A DNA stretch of 52,390 nt, from contig JAHBMJ010000243.1 in assembly GCA_018398765.1 (NCBI GenBank), positions 1 through 52,390 of the forward strand, given 5' to 3'. The notes beneath the pieces were generated by a model, which saw nothing but the letters and a program-made list of their open reading frames with translations, searched no databases and was not told the DNA's origin. Below are positions 9,663 to 39,100 of the stretch, piece by piece. Source of the DNA: Chromera velia. Taxonomy: Eukaryota; Sar; Chromeraceae. Position numbers and translations under genes: made by a program. Every line of letters starts with the position of its first letter. Within the stretch, counting starts at the first letter, position 1.

Positions 9663-11304
9663 GCTGGCGAGGCAGAAATCATGATTGAAAGCTTTACGCA
9701 TGTTCTTTCTGTTGTAAGGCTATTGGATAGCTTCTGTTTTCAGGCTGTATGCTCTTTTCTCCGTTAAATCTGCACCTCTTTGCCTTGTTTGTTTTGATGA
9801 TGATCCACCCAAATTGAATTTGCAGCGAGGGAGAACTCCGGGAGGGCGATCCTGCCTCCGAATCAAGGGAATCTGTGGTGGTGTCCGCTTGTGCCCTCCT
9901 CATAGCAGTGCTTGGCACTGCCGTCTGTGTTGATCCGGGGATCACGTCAAAGGCGACTGAGGTCTGTACATAGTACATACACAATCTTTTCTCCAATTTT
10001 TGTCTAGAGCTGTTCTGGTCTTCCTTTATGCATGCAGTCTGGCTGGCGTTGAGCCTATTTCTTTGTGCCCGCCCGGCCATGCTTCTGACGATGAATCTGA
10101 GCATTCTACGATTTAGAAATATCGATCTGTCTCTCTTTCGATCAACTCATTCAAATCATGCTTCCAGGATTGCTTTTCTGGTCGGTAACAGGTCTAGTCT
10201 ACCGGCAATTGCCAGTAACCGGTAATGGCCTCAGTCTGCCTTCCTTTTACCGACAAAAAAAAAATAAAAATTAGGGTCAAAAAAAAAAAATTCGTACTGC
10301 CTCTCAATCTTCTTCACCCCCTACTTTCACGCGCTTTTTCTCCCTCTGAGACTTCTTCTTCCCTTATTTCTCACTCAGATTCAATTTCCCCTCGCTTTCT
10401 CTCTCTCTCTGTCCCAATCGATCGAAGTCCTTGAATGCCTTCAGGCTGAAAGGTGTACGTTGATTGATATGGCATGCGGTAATGCAAAGACTCCGAGAGG
10501 GGGAGAAAATTAAAGAAGGAGGGGGAGAGAGAGGGAGGAAACGCGTGTTATTCGTGCAGCCGACTTGCATGGATTTTTTGCTACACACTCCTTATCGTTG
10601 GTTGGCTAAATTATTTTTTTGGCAGGAGGAGGTTGCCGCTCTTCTGAAGAGTACGGGAAACCAGATAGAGAGTCTCAGAGAGGCGGAGAGGCACTTCTTC
10701 GTCAAAGAGCTCAACCAAGGCGCCCCCCTTTTCTCCCCTTTACCAGTGGTTCAGCCATTTGCCCTGGTTTAAGGTGTCAGTGAGCATTCTTCACAGGAAG
10801 CTAGATATTTTCCTTGATTCAGTATTCTACGGAGAATTCTGGTCAAGGATAACTCTTTTATTTTCTGTTCCACCCTTTTCTTCGTTTCTATCGCTCGTTT
10901 GCTTGCTCGTTTGGTATGGCTTGTTTCTTCTTTGGCTCGCTCCGAACCTCCTGACTTCCATTCAAAATCTCCCATATATGTTTGAATGATACGCGTGCAA
11001 ATCCAAGAAGGCAGCATTCCGCAGAAGAGTCTTCAAGAACAGTGCAGGACGGTATGCACCGGGAAGCTCATTGGATAAGAAAGGCATGGAGTAATCACAA
11101 AGAGAAGGGGAGTAAAGGAAAAAAGAAAAGAAGAACACAAGCGCGGGAAGAAAGTGAAGGCGGAAGGGGTGTATGCCTAATTACTGAGGCTCAGACCACA
11201 TCCCATGCCCGCGTGGTTTCTCAGGCCATGGACAACTATGAACAACTACCAACTGTTCTGAACTTTGCATGTTGCGGGCCACTGGCTAAGAGGGAACTAT
11301 TCTA
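9663..11304 (+). other. Possible small multi-exon gene, exon structure unresolved
   Basis: Several segments look like exons. 9663-9713 follows TTCTATGCAG, encodes AGEAEIMIESFTHVLSV and ends at GTAAGG. About 9825-9960 follows AATTTGCAG and has one frame with acidic residues and then a hydrophobic run (VVVSACALLIAVLGTAVCV), a candidate membrane segment, ending at GTCTGT. About 10627-10772 follows TTTTTTGGCAG and encodes a charged helical segment (EEVAALLKSTGNQIESLREA). About 11029-11052 follows CCGCAG. The phases of the first two segments do not join directly, so an exon is missing or one is false. No domain is recognised. If real, it is convergent with GCN1. Confidence 0.25.
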
Positions 11305-11507
11305 AAGATAACACCAATGACACCAGACGATAGGGCATTTTGGCGCTGTTCGCGCGCTTTTTATATCCTTTTCTCTGCCTTCCTCTCTCCTGCCGTTTGC
11401 GGTAGTTTGCGGGGCCAACCCCTAAAAAATAAAACGGCGACGGTATCCTAGGGCAGTGCCACAACTGAATCACTTATCAGTTATTATTCACTTGTCACTT
11501 CTAATTC

Positions 11508-11530
11508 ATTGATTGATTGATTGATTGATT
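11508..11530. repeat. (ATTG)n microsatellite
   Basis: A run of about five TGAT/ATTG units in AT-rich DNA between the possible small gene and the inverted-repeat element that follows. Confidence 0.8.
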
Positions 11531-11668
11531 AATACCAAATCCTACTAGCTGAACACTTAATTTTCACTGTTCTTTTTTGTTTTTTTTTTATCATTCTTAA
11601 ATAATTCTTTCAAAATTATTTAAGTCGCTGAAAACAGCGAAAAACTTACAAATTACTTATGTGTTAGG

Positions 11669-11897
11669 GCTAGGCGCCATACATAAAAAAAAATGTTTTC
11701 CCTATAACTTTTCTTCTTTTTTTTTTTAAATATCAAAAGTTAGTTAAACATCCAGGGTGAAAAAGTAACTTTAGGAGTCGAAAGTTACTTTAATTTTCTT
11801 TGTTGGAAGCACTTAAAAAAAAAAAATTAAAAAAAGAAAACTGTGGCAAGAAAAAAAATCGGCCTCCCCAATTTTTTTTCTATGTGCGGCGCCTAGC
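11669..11897. mobile_element. MITE-like element with GCTAGGCGCC inverted ends
   Basis: The left end reads GCTAGGCGCCATACATAAAA. The right end, read on the minus strand from 11897, gives GCTAGGCGCCGCACATAGAA, a near-perfect terminal inverted repeat continuing into matching A-rich runs. The interior of about 180 bp is A/T-rich, non-coding and has its own AAAGTTA/AGTTACTT near-repeats. No clear target-site duplication is visible. The roughly 229-bp length, inverted ends and lack of coding support a MITE or a foldback relic. Confidence 0.6.
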
Positions 11898-12623
11898 AAA
11901 TCTTTATCATAGACTTTATGGTTTGAGTTTGAGTGAATTTTAGAATACGAAAGCTGCCCAGTGAGCTACTCAGACCATAACGGCTGCATTTCTTACTATA
12001 CGCAGGAACGTTACCCGCCCGTACGTGCGGCATTGAGTGCAGCATGCCATAGATCGACGACACCGAAGGATACGGATGATCGAATTCAATCAATCAATCA
12101 AGAGATCACGTATCCCACAGTCTCTATAGCATCCGAGTCCCACCAGGCCCCTCGATTTCTCTTTCAACCACTTAATTATTACAACCGAGTCGATTTGGCA
12201 GGCTGACTCAATTGGAACACACCCCCGCCCCACGACTAACCGCCAGCCGGTGCAATTGCACTTACTTCGATCGGAATCACCTTGATCGATCCCTCAAACA
12301 TCCATCAATGTCGCCTTCTGTGGCTCCATACACCAATCTAGGCATCTATCATGCGATGGAATCGCTACCATTCCTCAGATGCCTGCACCAGTCTCGAATT
12401 AATCTTCGCATTTCATCTGTCGCGCTAAAATTCTAAACGTTGCCCTTTCCCCACCCAACCCGTGTCCAGAGAATTGGATTGAATGATTAATGCCTTCCAA
12501 TTGACCGTTTCTTGCCTGCCGAGAACTGTCCCCCCACCCCCCCCCACCAAGATCTCCCTTCTCTTCCTCACATAATGGGCCACACACATTCTCTTTAAAA
12601 TGATAATTCCCTCTCTGCTTTCC
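11898..12623. other. GCN1 3' flank, no gene recognised
   Basis: Short open frames on both strands have no domain character. ATCAATCAATCA repeats lie at about 12086-12100 and a C-rich run at 12532-12546. The part next to 12624 is probably the GCN1 3' UTR. Confidence 0.5.
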
Positions 12624-29131
<16,508 letters not shown>

Positions 29132-29732
29132 CGGACTGGAAAGAAACTCGAAAGGCGGGTACTAGAACGTTTCAGAAAACCCGAAAAGAGGAGCCGATGA
29201 CGCGGCCAAGAAAGACAAACACAAACTTGTCACACAGGAGACGGGGAGACGGCTGTTCCTTTGCTCTTGCCGACAACCGTCGCTCAGGAAATGTGTGCAA
29301 GTGTGCAAAAAGTATCAGCAGGGAGAGAAAGGATGAATCGGTTTCCATGCATGATTTCTAGCGCGGTCGTCTCCGTGCGAGCTTTCCAGAAATTGAAGTC
29401 CCCACACAATTTTTAGAAAAAGTGCCCCCCAAGCAGCTCTTACTGAATTCAGACTGATCAGACTGAGAAAACATCTCTATGCATGCACATGAGAATACCG
29501 ATTCCAGACAACAATATATGGACAACACTGTCACAACAGTGTCACAACACACCAGTTCGACCATAAGCCCCACTATTAATACCCGACAGATGCCTGCGAC
29601 CGCCTCTGTGTGCATGTTCGATCTTGATCGGACTATGCAGTTGTGTTCAGCAGCACGCCCTTCGACTTTACAAGTCACCGGAGAGTCTGTCAGAAAAGTG
29701 AGTATTTTGTTCGTGGCAAGGCTGTGGTAGTC
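29132..29732. promoter_or_regulatory. Shared upstream region of GCN1 (-) and the kinase-like gene (+)
   Basis: The start codons of two divergent genes lie 601 bp apart, so both 5' UTRs and promoters must sit here unless non-coding exons lie further away. TATGCATGCA at about 29478 and CATGCATGA at about 29347 are near-palindromes of the TGCATGCA type. No TATA box is obvious at a fixed distance from either gene. The call rests on position, not on a demonstrated element. Confidence 0.45.
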
Positions 29733-32700
29733 ATGTCGCCCAGCGGTGCGAATGCCGTTGCGCTTGAGGGCGAGTGCTACATCATCTCCAAAAGAAGGTA
29801 CAAGTCTGGCCAGGACCCCCAAGGAGGCACCGCATCTGGCAGTCACAGCAGTGGCAGTCCCAATGTCCTGCAAAAAGTCTACACGAGGATCCTCGCAGAT
29901 GGGGACCTTCTGTATTCTCCCGAAAGCTCTTTCCCTCCCTCCTGCACCTACAGACGGGATCTGCACTTTGACCGCCTCTTCGCTGTGGAGGACGCAGTCG
30001 GGTGAGTAGCGGAAAGGGAGAAAAAGGAATGAATCCTCTGTCCGCAACACGCCGTCGTCGCCTCCTCTTTCTTTCCTGTCTCCTCCTCTGACCCCTTGCT
30101 GCTTCACCTTTTTGCTCCCTTCTTTCACATTTTTCTCCATCCATTTGTTCTGATTGCAGGCAGGAGGCTTTCCTACTACAGAAGAGTGACTTTATTCGCC
30201 CGCTTCCCGAGGTGGCAACCGCCGCTCTTCTATCATCGCCCTCGAGCAGTCATGGGGGCGCCGGGACCGGGCAACCCCTCTCTCCCGCCTTCTCTGAAGA
30301 TCCCTTCCCACCCGACCATGCGCCGCCCCCCAGTCCTCTTCAAGAGGGGCTAGAGAAGGGGACAAGCTCACGAGAGACAGAGAAGGAGAAGACGTCTGCT
30401 CTCTTCGGGCCCCGACTCGTTCTCTCTTCATGTCTCCATGAGGGTTTTCCGATCACCGGTATCCCTTCACAGCAACAGTCTTCCTCTTTTGTCTCTGCGC
30501 GGGATGGTTCCTCGACCTCCTGTTCTTCCTCCTCCGCATCTTCTTCCTCTTCCTCCAGCGGGGCGTCCAGTAGCGGGTCCTCCTCTTCCTCCTCAAGTTC
30601 CTCCTCCTCAGCCTCGCCGCATTCATCATGGCTGCAGTCCTTTGCCCTCGATCCCCATGCTTCCGTTCTGTTCTTACTTGCTGGTGTGGGGGCGTCTCCG
30701 TGGCTTCACCCTGCACCTCGGCCGGACTCCCATGAGCAGAAGATGCAAGGAGACGGCGAACTGGGAGACGGGATTGGAGACAGAGATCGGCAAGAGGGTG
30801 GGGACAGTGTGCGGCACGGGAGGCTGGCAAAGGGGGAAGGGGGAAATGCAGGAGGATGGGACGATGGGGGCCCTCCAGTTCCCCTGTTGAGAAGATCAAA
30901 GTCTGATTCATGTGTTTTCGATCTCTGTTCCGACACACTTTTCAGAATTGCCATCAACGGCAAGCACGGCTTTTGTCCGGTTGTTGAGCTGAATTCCATA
31001 CTTAGATGTGTGGGAGGCGGTGACAAATTTGACAGCATTATTAGAAATAAGGGTGGATTTGGTGTGGGCTGGAGTGAAGGCCCTCAAACCGCGCGGGGAG
31101 AGCGGAAAGAGAGTGAGCAGGAGGTGCACTTGGATGGGGGAGAAGGAGTGATGGGAGAGTCAGGTAAAGGAAATTCGGGGTTAATTGTACACTCAAATAA
31201 CAAGGGGCTCAGCAGTCTTCCCGGTGGGGGGGAGGTTGGGGGAGAATTTTCATCCTCGGAAAGCATGAACGTCTCTTTGTCATCCTGGCTTGAAGTCCTG
31301 TCTGATTTTTGCGTGTTGACAAATTTCGATGGAATCTTCAGTTGCCAGTCCATCGAGTCCGCCTCGTTGAACTACACGTCGTGGCGGGTGGTCGATAGAG
31401 AGGGAGGGGGGGTGCTGCTGGCCAAGGCGCTGAAGAAAAGTGCTCTGAAGGTTGGCGAGTCTCCATGTGTACATGTATATCTCTTTCGCTTGTCTGCATG
31501 CATTGCTGTGTGCAGATGCAAGCAGATCTTACTTGCTGTTTGATCTTGTTCCGCAGTGTCTTCTTCTGAACTCGGATGCCTTTGTGTCTCTGCAGTCGTC
31601 CGTCTCCCTTTTTTCTTTCTTTTTTGTTTGCGCATATACGCAGTTCTTTTTTGTTGGCCGTGTCGTGTCATTCCCGGTTTCTTCGTGTGCTTTTTTATTC
31701 CGCGAAACTTTGAAGGGCTGAACAGGGACTCAGTCGTTCTCTGTGTTTTCTCCCTCCCGAGATTACCCCATCTTTCCATTAATCCTCACAAATCTGCAGC
31801 CGTCTCTTCTTCCAGTTGCGCCTTCCTTGCTTGTGCGCTCCCATTGATCGTTTCCTTTTTTTGGTCTCTGCAGGGGGGGCGTCCAAATCCTTCGAGACAA
31901 CCGGGGGCCCCGGGGGGGGGGCAGTCCGGCGGTGGAGGGAAGGGGGGGAGTCAGCCTGGAGCTTCGTTGGTCCCCCCAGGGATCAGCAGCAGTGTGTCGA
32001 TGCAGACGCAGACGTCGAAGGAGCACCAGCCTGGGCAGAGTGGGGGACTTCATTATTATCTCCATGCGGCTTCGTCTTCTGGTGCTCTGTCTGCACATCA
32101 TCCGGCGTCATCTGCAGAGAGGGGCAGTGGTGGGCAGCAACAGCAGCAGCATCAGAGCCAGTTCACGGGATTCCTCCACGAGTTTTGGATTCTGTCCAGG
32201 TGCAGACACCCGTTTGTGATCCGGAACCTGGTCGTTTTTGAGACCACGTCGTCTGTCATCATGGTTCGTTGGTCAGCTCTTCCTATATTCCTTCCTCTGT
32301 GTCTCTCCCTTGTGCAAATGGTTCTGTAGAAAATCTATCTACTGAATTTTGCGGGCGTTCCTTTTTCCTTTCGTTGGCAATCGAGAGGTCCATCCACTCG
32401 CTTTTTTGCGCATGTACCCCACACGTTATGAATGGATGGCCATGCAGATTCAAGAGGAATCCTCGGGAGAGCTTCTCTCAGATGTCATCGCAAGCGGACC
32501 GGTGTCCGAGAGGGATGCGGCGCGTCTGATGAAAGCGCTCCTTCAGGCTTTGGCCTATCTGCACACGCACGGGTGGATCCATAGAGACGTCAGGCCGCAA
32601 TCGGTTCGGGTCTCTAGCGACAGGTCCCTGTCTTCAGTCAAGCTCACTCATTTCCAGTGCGCAGTCGTGGCTGAGTACGCCTCTCTCCACCCGGAGCAGC

Positions 32701-33072
32701 AGGCAGGTTCTCCGGGCTTCATCGCTCCGGAGGTTCTCGCGCGGCTTCCCTATGATGGGCGTGCGGATGTTTTTGGAGCAGGTACGTGAGAATGGGGAGA
32801 GAGAGAAAGGGACAGAAAAGGAAGCTGCTGCCTTTCCGCAAGCGGGAACGTATTTTTTAAAATGGGGGGGAGAAACGGACTGAAGAACATTTTAAATGCT
32901 GAAACCGTACAGGTGAAGAGAACGAAGCGAATGAGAAAGAACGGCTCACGTGTTTCTTCTTCTGCCTCCATGCATGAGTGACTGACTCCGTCCGTGCCTG
33001 TGTGTCTTCAGCGATCCGTCCGTCCGTCCGTCCGTCCGTCCAGCAAGCTCGACGAAAGAGGAGCTGACGTGG

Positions 33073-33137
<65 letters not shown>

Positions 33138-36100
33138 AAGTGCAGGCTGCGTTTTGCACACGCTTCTTGTCGGGCACTCCCCTTTCGCACGGTCATCGAA
33201 TCGGGTTCAGGGGGTGCGGAAAATGATGAGGCTGAACCTCGAATGCAAGTGCGTCCGTCCGTCCGTCCGTTTGTTACTGCATGCAAGGTGGAGAGATTCG
33301 GACAGACAGACAGACAGACAGCCTTGGGGAGAATGGAAGCCAGACGGATGTCCTTTCGGTGTGCTTCTCGTTCTTGGGCGGTAACATTTGTTGCACCATA
33401 CTGGCTTTGGGGGGACATCCATAGTCGTCGTCCTTCGACTTGTGCTGTAATTTTTCCTCTTTCCATTTGCTTTCTCTCTCTGCATTTCCGTTTGCTCATG
33501 GAGCTCTCCGACTGAATTTGTGAGAAGCGAAGAGATCAGCAGGAAGATTGTCAAATCAGTCTGTCGGAATGCGCATGAAAGAAACCCATTGGGTCCAGAC
33601 CTTTCTTCGTTTCAGCTGTCTCCTCTCCTTTCCTTTCCCTTCCCTTTTTGCCTGCTTCACTCCGTGACTGTCTGTCTGTCTGCCTGTTGCTTTTTTTCTT
33701 TTTGTCTGTTGTGTTCACGAAGAAGAGGAGGGAAAGAAAGCACATATTCTGTGTGTCTGAAAAATAAACATATCGTCTGTCTGTCTGGATGCAGGTGGGA
33801 CGATCCTGACAAGACTGCAGACCCAGAGCTGCAGGCAAAGTTCACGGACGTCTCCCCTGCGGCCAAAGACCTCATGAGAAAGATGCTAGTTAGAGACCCC
33901 AAAGACCGCCCCACAGCCCAAGAATGTTTGAGACACCCCTGGGTATCAGGTCTAGGCACACGTCGGAGCCGCACGAACCTTTTGTACGCTCCGGGTGCTG
34001 CATCCTCCTCAGCAGCCACTGCAGTGGAAATGGAGTTGGATGCAGACCTTGCCCCTTCTCCCTCTGCAGTAGTAGGTCCTCCCGTGAAAAACCACCAGTC
34101 TCCCGGCGGAGTGAGTGAGAGCGTTGGTGGGAATGAGAAGAAGAGTGTGAGTGGGGTGGGAGGCGTTCTGGAAGTGCCCGAGGAGGAGGAGACGATTGTT
34201 CCACCTGAGCTGGGAGGTCATTCGAATGGGTTTGTGGGAACGTCTGTTATATTGGGAGAAAGCGACACAAATTGCCCTGCAGGAGGAAGGCAAGAGCTTC
34301 CGAGTCTATCTCAGCAGCCGAGTGATGGTGCTGTCTTGGACTTTTCTGCGGTCGAAGGAGGTGGAAAGACGGATGTAGATGGAGAAAGAGAGCAGGCAGA
34401 TGGAGAACGGGGCGGGTCTTCAACAACGAAGCGCCGATTTCAATTGAAAGAGGGGGTAGGACATAGATCCCTTTTGTGTTTTGGGGATAGGTTTCTTGAG
34501 GCCGGTTTCCTAGCAAATGCCGGGGGGGGGCAAGTCGCGGGATTGGGAGGGTCAGAGAAGTGGGCCGCGGTGCTTGCCCCCCTTCTTCCTAGATCATTGA
34601 GTCTGACAAACACTCCCTCGACGGCCTCGTCTTCTTCATTTAGAGTCACGAACACCCAAAATGCGACGGGAAGGGGAAGGGGTCGGTCATTTTCACCCGG
34701 CCGAGGCCAAACAGCAACGGTCAGACTGCCACTGAGAGTGCGCACAGAAGCTTTAAAGTACCGCCTACTCAGTTTGGCAGACAGTCTCCCAGGCGCCCGT
34801 CCAGCACTGCGACGAGCTGCCCCCATTTCTTTCGATATCTTGCAGAGAATGGTGGCATGCCACCAGGAAAAGGCCACCTCAGTCTCCCCTGGCCTCCCTA
34901 ACCGTATCTCCTCTTCATTGGTTAGTTGGGTCCCCCCTCCGCGCGCCGCCTCATCTGCGCGCGTGTCTTCCAGCTCGGGGGCAACCGTAGGGGAGGTCAG
35001 GGGGGTGAACGTTTTCTCCCCACCAATAATAAGAGGAAAGGGCAAGGGAATGCGCGCAGTGCCGGTTGGGCTCCGATCGTTAGAGGCGTGTCTGCGCGAT
35101 GATGAGATGCTTGCCTTGTCTGAGCAAGAGGGGGTGGGGGGAACGTTGCAGGATAGTGTGGTGAGTGTGGGAAGTGCACTCTCGGCAGACGAGTGTTTTT
35201 ACAGCCATCCTTTGACTGTATTGTCGCACCAGCAAAGAAACTCGACAAGGACGCGAACACTGTCACCAGGCTTGCCGGGGTCCTCCGCGGCCCTCCACGG
35301 TTCCGCTTCCGGTACTACATGGCCCCGAAAGAGGCGCCTCATCCGTCGGCTGTCCACTATGGGCACCACGGCTGCTGTTGTGCCTCTCCTCAACGTAAGA
35401 GCAGGAGAAGCTGCAGGCTCCCTCTCACAGGGAGCCCCCCCCCGCAGTTTGTTCCCCTTCTCAAAATCGGGCAGCGATGGAGGAGAGCGCCCTGCGCCTT
35501 CACACAAAGAGAGGGGGGCGCCGCCACCCCCTCCCCCTCCACTCCCCCAGAGGAGCCAAATCGGGCATGTGAGGTCCACCGTGGGTAGTTCCCGTCGCAT
35601 TTTGGGAAAGCACGGAAGCGCAGAGGGGGCAGGGGGTATAGAGACACACGAAGAAGATACGTTGAGGAGGGAAAACTCAAAAGGGGAGGGGGGGCAGTCA
35701 GATGAAAACAGAACCGGGATACCCAGAGTTCCCTCTTCTGCCCGTGTTCCCATCAGTCCCTTAGAGACCCACCCATCCCCTCCAATGCCCAAGGAAGGAG
35801 AAGGGGGTTTTCCCGTCACTAAACAGACGAGGGCCCCGGCACTTGGAGAACGATCTGACAGTGCTGGAGGCCACGGGGAAGGTCGAATTCTGTCTCCCAT
35901 TAATAACAGCTCTTCCGCAGAACCAGCGGCCACGACGTTATCTGTCCACCCGCCCCCAGAACAGCAGCAGCAACTGCAGCAAGAAGAAGACAAGCCGAGG
36001 TCTCAACTTTATATCAGCACAGGAGGGAAAACATTCTCTTCCTCGGTGGTCACGGGAGCGAGGCAAGACCCCGTCCAGTTGGACATGAGGTCGTCCCGCT

Positions 36101-39100
36101 GGATGCTTCACGTCATGCGAAGGGAGGCTGAAGCGGGACAGAAGGAAAATGCGCAGAAGATTTTGCGCAGGCGTGCACAGTCAATTTGGCCTGAAGACGA
36201 CCCGAATCACAGACGGAAAGAGGTGATGCAGCGGGGGTCATTGCAAGAGGGGCGGGAGAGACTTAATGAGACCGTCAGTGGTTATCAAGTCAGTTCACGT
36301 CGCCGTGCCCGTTCACTTCGGAGACGATTACAGGAAGCTGCGAATGTTGGACTTCCTGAGGGTCAGAGGGGTAAGGGGACGGGGGCTTGGGGGAGAGACG
36401 AGGACATAGCCGCCACAGATGAGTACGGCCCATTCTCTCCCACATCTGCAACAGATCAGACAGCCAACGTGCCTGTGTCTTCGGTTGTGGTAGATAGCCC
36501 TGCAGCGCCTCCGTTTAGAGAGAGACCCGGGGGTGCTCTCTCCATAGCCTCGGGATCCTCCCCTGCCACCGTGTACGGGAGCGGTCTGCTCTCTCCCCAA
36601 ACGTTCCCCCGTCCAATCACGGGCCCCCAACAGCAGCGTCGGGCCCCGGCTGTCAATTCCCCCTCCCTCGCACGGAGTTCCGTGTCCTCTCTCCCTCATC
36701 ACCATGGAACTCCATCAGAATCCGCACAAGTCCGAGTTTTGTCTGACGTTGACTCGTCGATTCGTCCGAGAGGGGACCGAGAGAGAGACAGAGAGCACGT
36801 GCCTATCGATGCCGTAGATATGAAGGGAAAGGGGCAGCCTGGTGCAGAAGAAAGGTCATCCCGATTTGCCATGTGGCTCTCTCAGGCGAAGGAGGACGAC
36901 GAAAGGCACTCAGAGACGGAAAATGTGAGTGCCAACTTGGGCCAGCCTGAGGGCCCTGGGGGGGGGCAGAGAGTCTTCTTAGGTCGGCACGCACCGACAA
37001 CTGGTAAGCCCGGGAAGGGGGTCATGGCGGGGGGCCGAATCCTAGGGGGACCTTCCGCAGGTCCCCCCATGTCTAGTGTTGCAGCAGGCACATCAGGAGC
37101 ACCGTCCAGTGTGGGTTCTGGAGGGAGGGGTCAGAATTCGAAGGTATCAGGTCCGATCAGTGAAGAACAGCGGAAGTACAACGAGCAGCTCCAACAGGTT
37201 TTGCAAAAACAGAGACTGAGGGACCAGCAGCGAACAGGAAAGGGAGGAGGGACATCCAACGTCCCAGGTGCGAATGCGCCGTTTGAATCAGGTGCGATGC
37301 CTCTCTCTCCAGGGGCTACTGAGTCAGTTTCCGGTCGCACCGGAGACAGAGATATAGAACACCCGACCCCTCCCGAACCCCAAACGTTGTCACCCCCCCC
37401 TTCTCGACTGCAACGCATGCACGAGGCAGACTCCTGTCCAAATGCAGAAAGGGAAAGGGGAAGAGAGATGGGACGGTCGGCCTCTCTCTCTGACGTTCCA
37501 GCAGCAGCAGGTAGGCAGACAGAGAGGGAGGTTCTAGAGAAGTCTCCTGCAGTCGTAAGCCCTTCTTCTTCTTCTTCTCCTCCGATTCCCCTGAAAGGGC
37601 CTGAGAGCAGAGCAGCCTCCTCTGAGTCTCAGTCACCCCCCCCAGTTCCTCCCGGAGGAACGAGGAAGGGACGGGAAAATCACTCTCTGGCCGACAGTCC
37701 GGACAGTCAGAGTGCGAGTGAAGTGGGGGGGATCAGAAGATCCGCTGACTCGTCTCGAGGAGCACAGACAAACAAAAGCAAAAACAGAACTCTGAGAGAG
37801 GATAGCGGAGAGGAGGGTAGTTGGGACGGATTGTGGGACGTTCAGGGCCCCCTGATGAAGGAGAAACGTTCGAAAACCCGAAGTTTTTTCTCTGTCCTCT
37901 CCGAAGCCACCAAAAATGCAGTGGCTCCTTGGAATCAAAACCTGTCCAGTCTGTTCCGAATCGACTCAGAAGAGAAAGATTTCGCCCAGGACAATTCATC
38001 CTCGGGCCTAGGTGACGACAGCACAGAGCGTGGTAAACCTTCTGCAGGGCCTGAAAGCAGCAGCCCAAGTCCCACTGGAGAACAAGACAGCATGAGTGTG
38101 CGATCCTTGTCATGTCCTGCCAGTGAGTGGTCTGCTTCTCCCCCTCGCACTGTGCGGAGTGGGGGGATTTTGAGGGCGAGTATGTCCAATCGGGTCAGGC
38201 GTTTTCCCCACCGTGCGTCTCTGATCCCTCCCGGATTTGTCGAGACCTCACCCCCCAGCGAGGGCCCAAATACCGCTAATAGCGTCAGCAGCAGAACACC
38301 CCGTACTATCCCCCCTACCCCAATTTCCTCCTCCCACCAGAATCCCCCAAGTACTCCAGGCAGCGTCCAGCAGCAGCAACAACACCAGAGCCAAACGGGT
38401 TGCCGTCTGTCTCTGGCTGTTCCAGAAACCCCCTCAGGGCCCTTCCGCAAACCCCAAAGCAGTGCGATGCTTGACATTCCTGTGCAGACTTCAGGAACCC
38501 TCTCGAGACAGCTGCTGAAGAATAGGAAGAGGGGGTGGCGAAAGAGTCGGCTGCCTGGTGGTGCGTCCAGTACTGGCCTCCTTCGGCTGGAGACGGGGGT
38601 TTCCGAAGCGGAGATGGATGAGTACCAGGGATTTTGGGTGAGTTCTGATCTTAGTTTGTTTGTTCAGGGCATAAGGAAGCAGTCCACCAGGACACTCGAT
38701 GTATCTGATCGATGTGTCGTTTTTGCATACACATGTTTGGGTGAGACGTGTACTTCTTAATTTTCGGAAGGCCTTGGTGTGTCTCTCTGGATCGCTTCTG
38801 TTATGTAGTCCTTCCTTTTTCGCACGCACTTGTTGGCTCATCTGGCAAGCTGCATGTGTCTGCTTTGGCGTCTTCAGATCCAAAAGGTCGTCTCTTTTAC
38901 TGTCCATGCACTCACTCACTGTGTGTTGTTTTTCCTTTTGCAGTCTCGTGGGATTGGTGGAATCCTCCCACCTGGAACCCTGTCTGTGGTGGTGTCTGTG
39001 GAGTTCCTCGCGCTGTTGTACAATTTGTTTTGGATCTTCCTAGCGCTTCGCTCGCTCTCGAACTGGGCGATCGGTTGGTTTTGATTGACATTTTTGTTTT

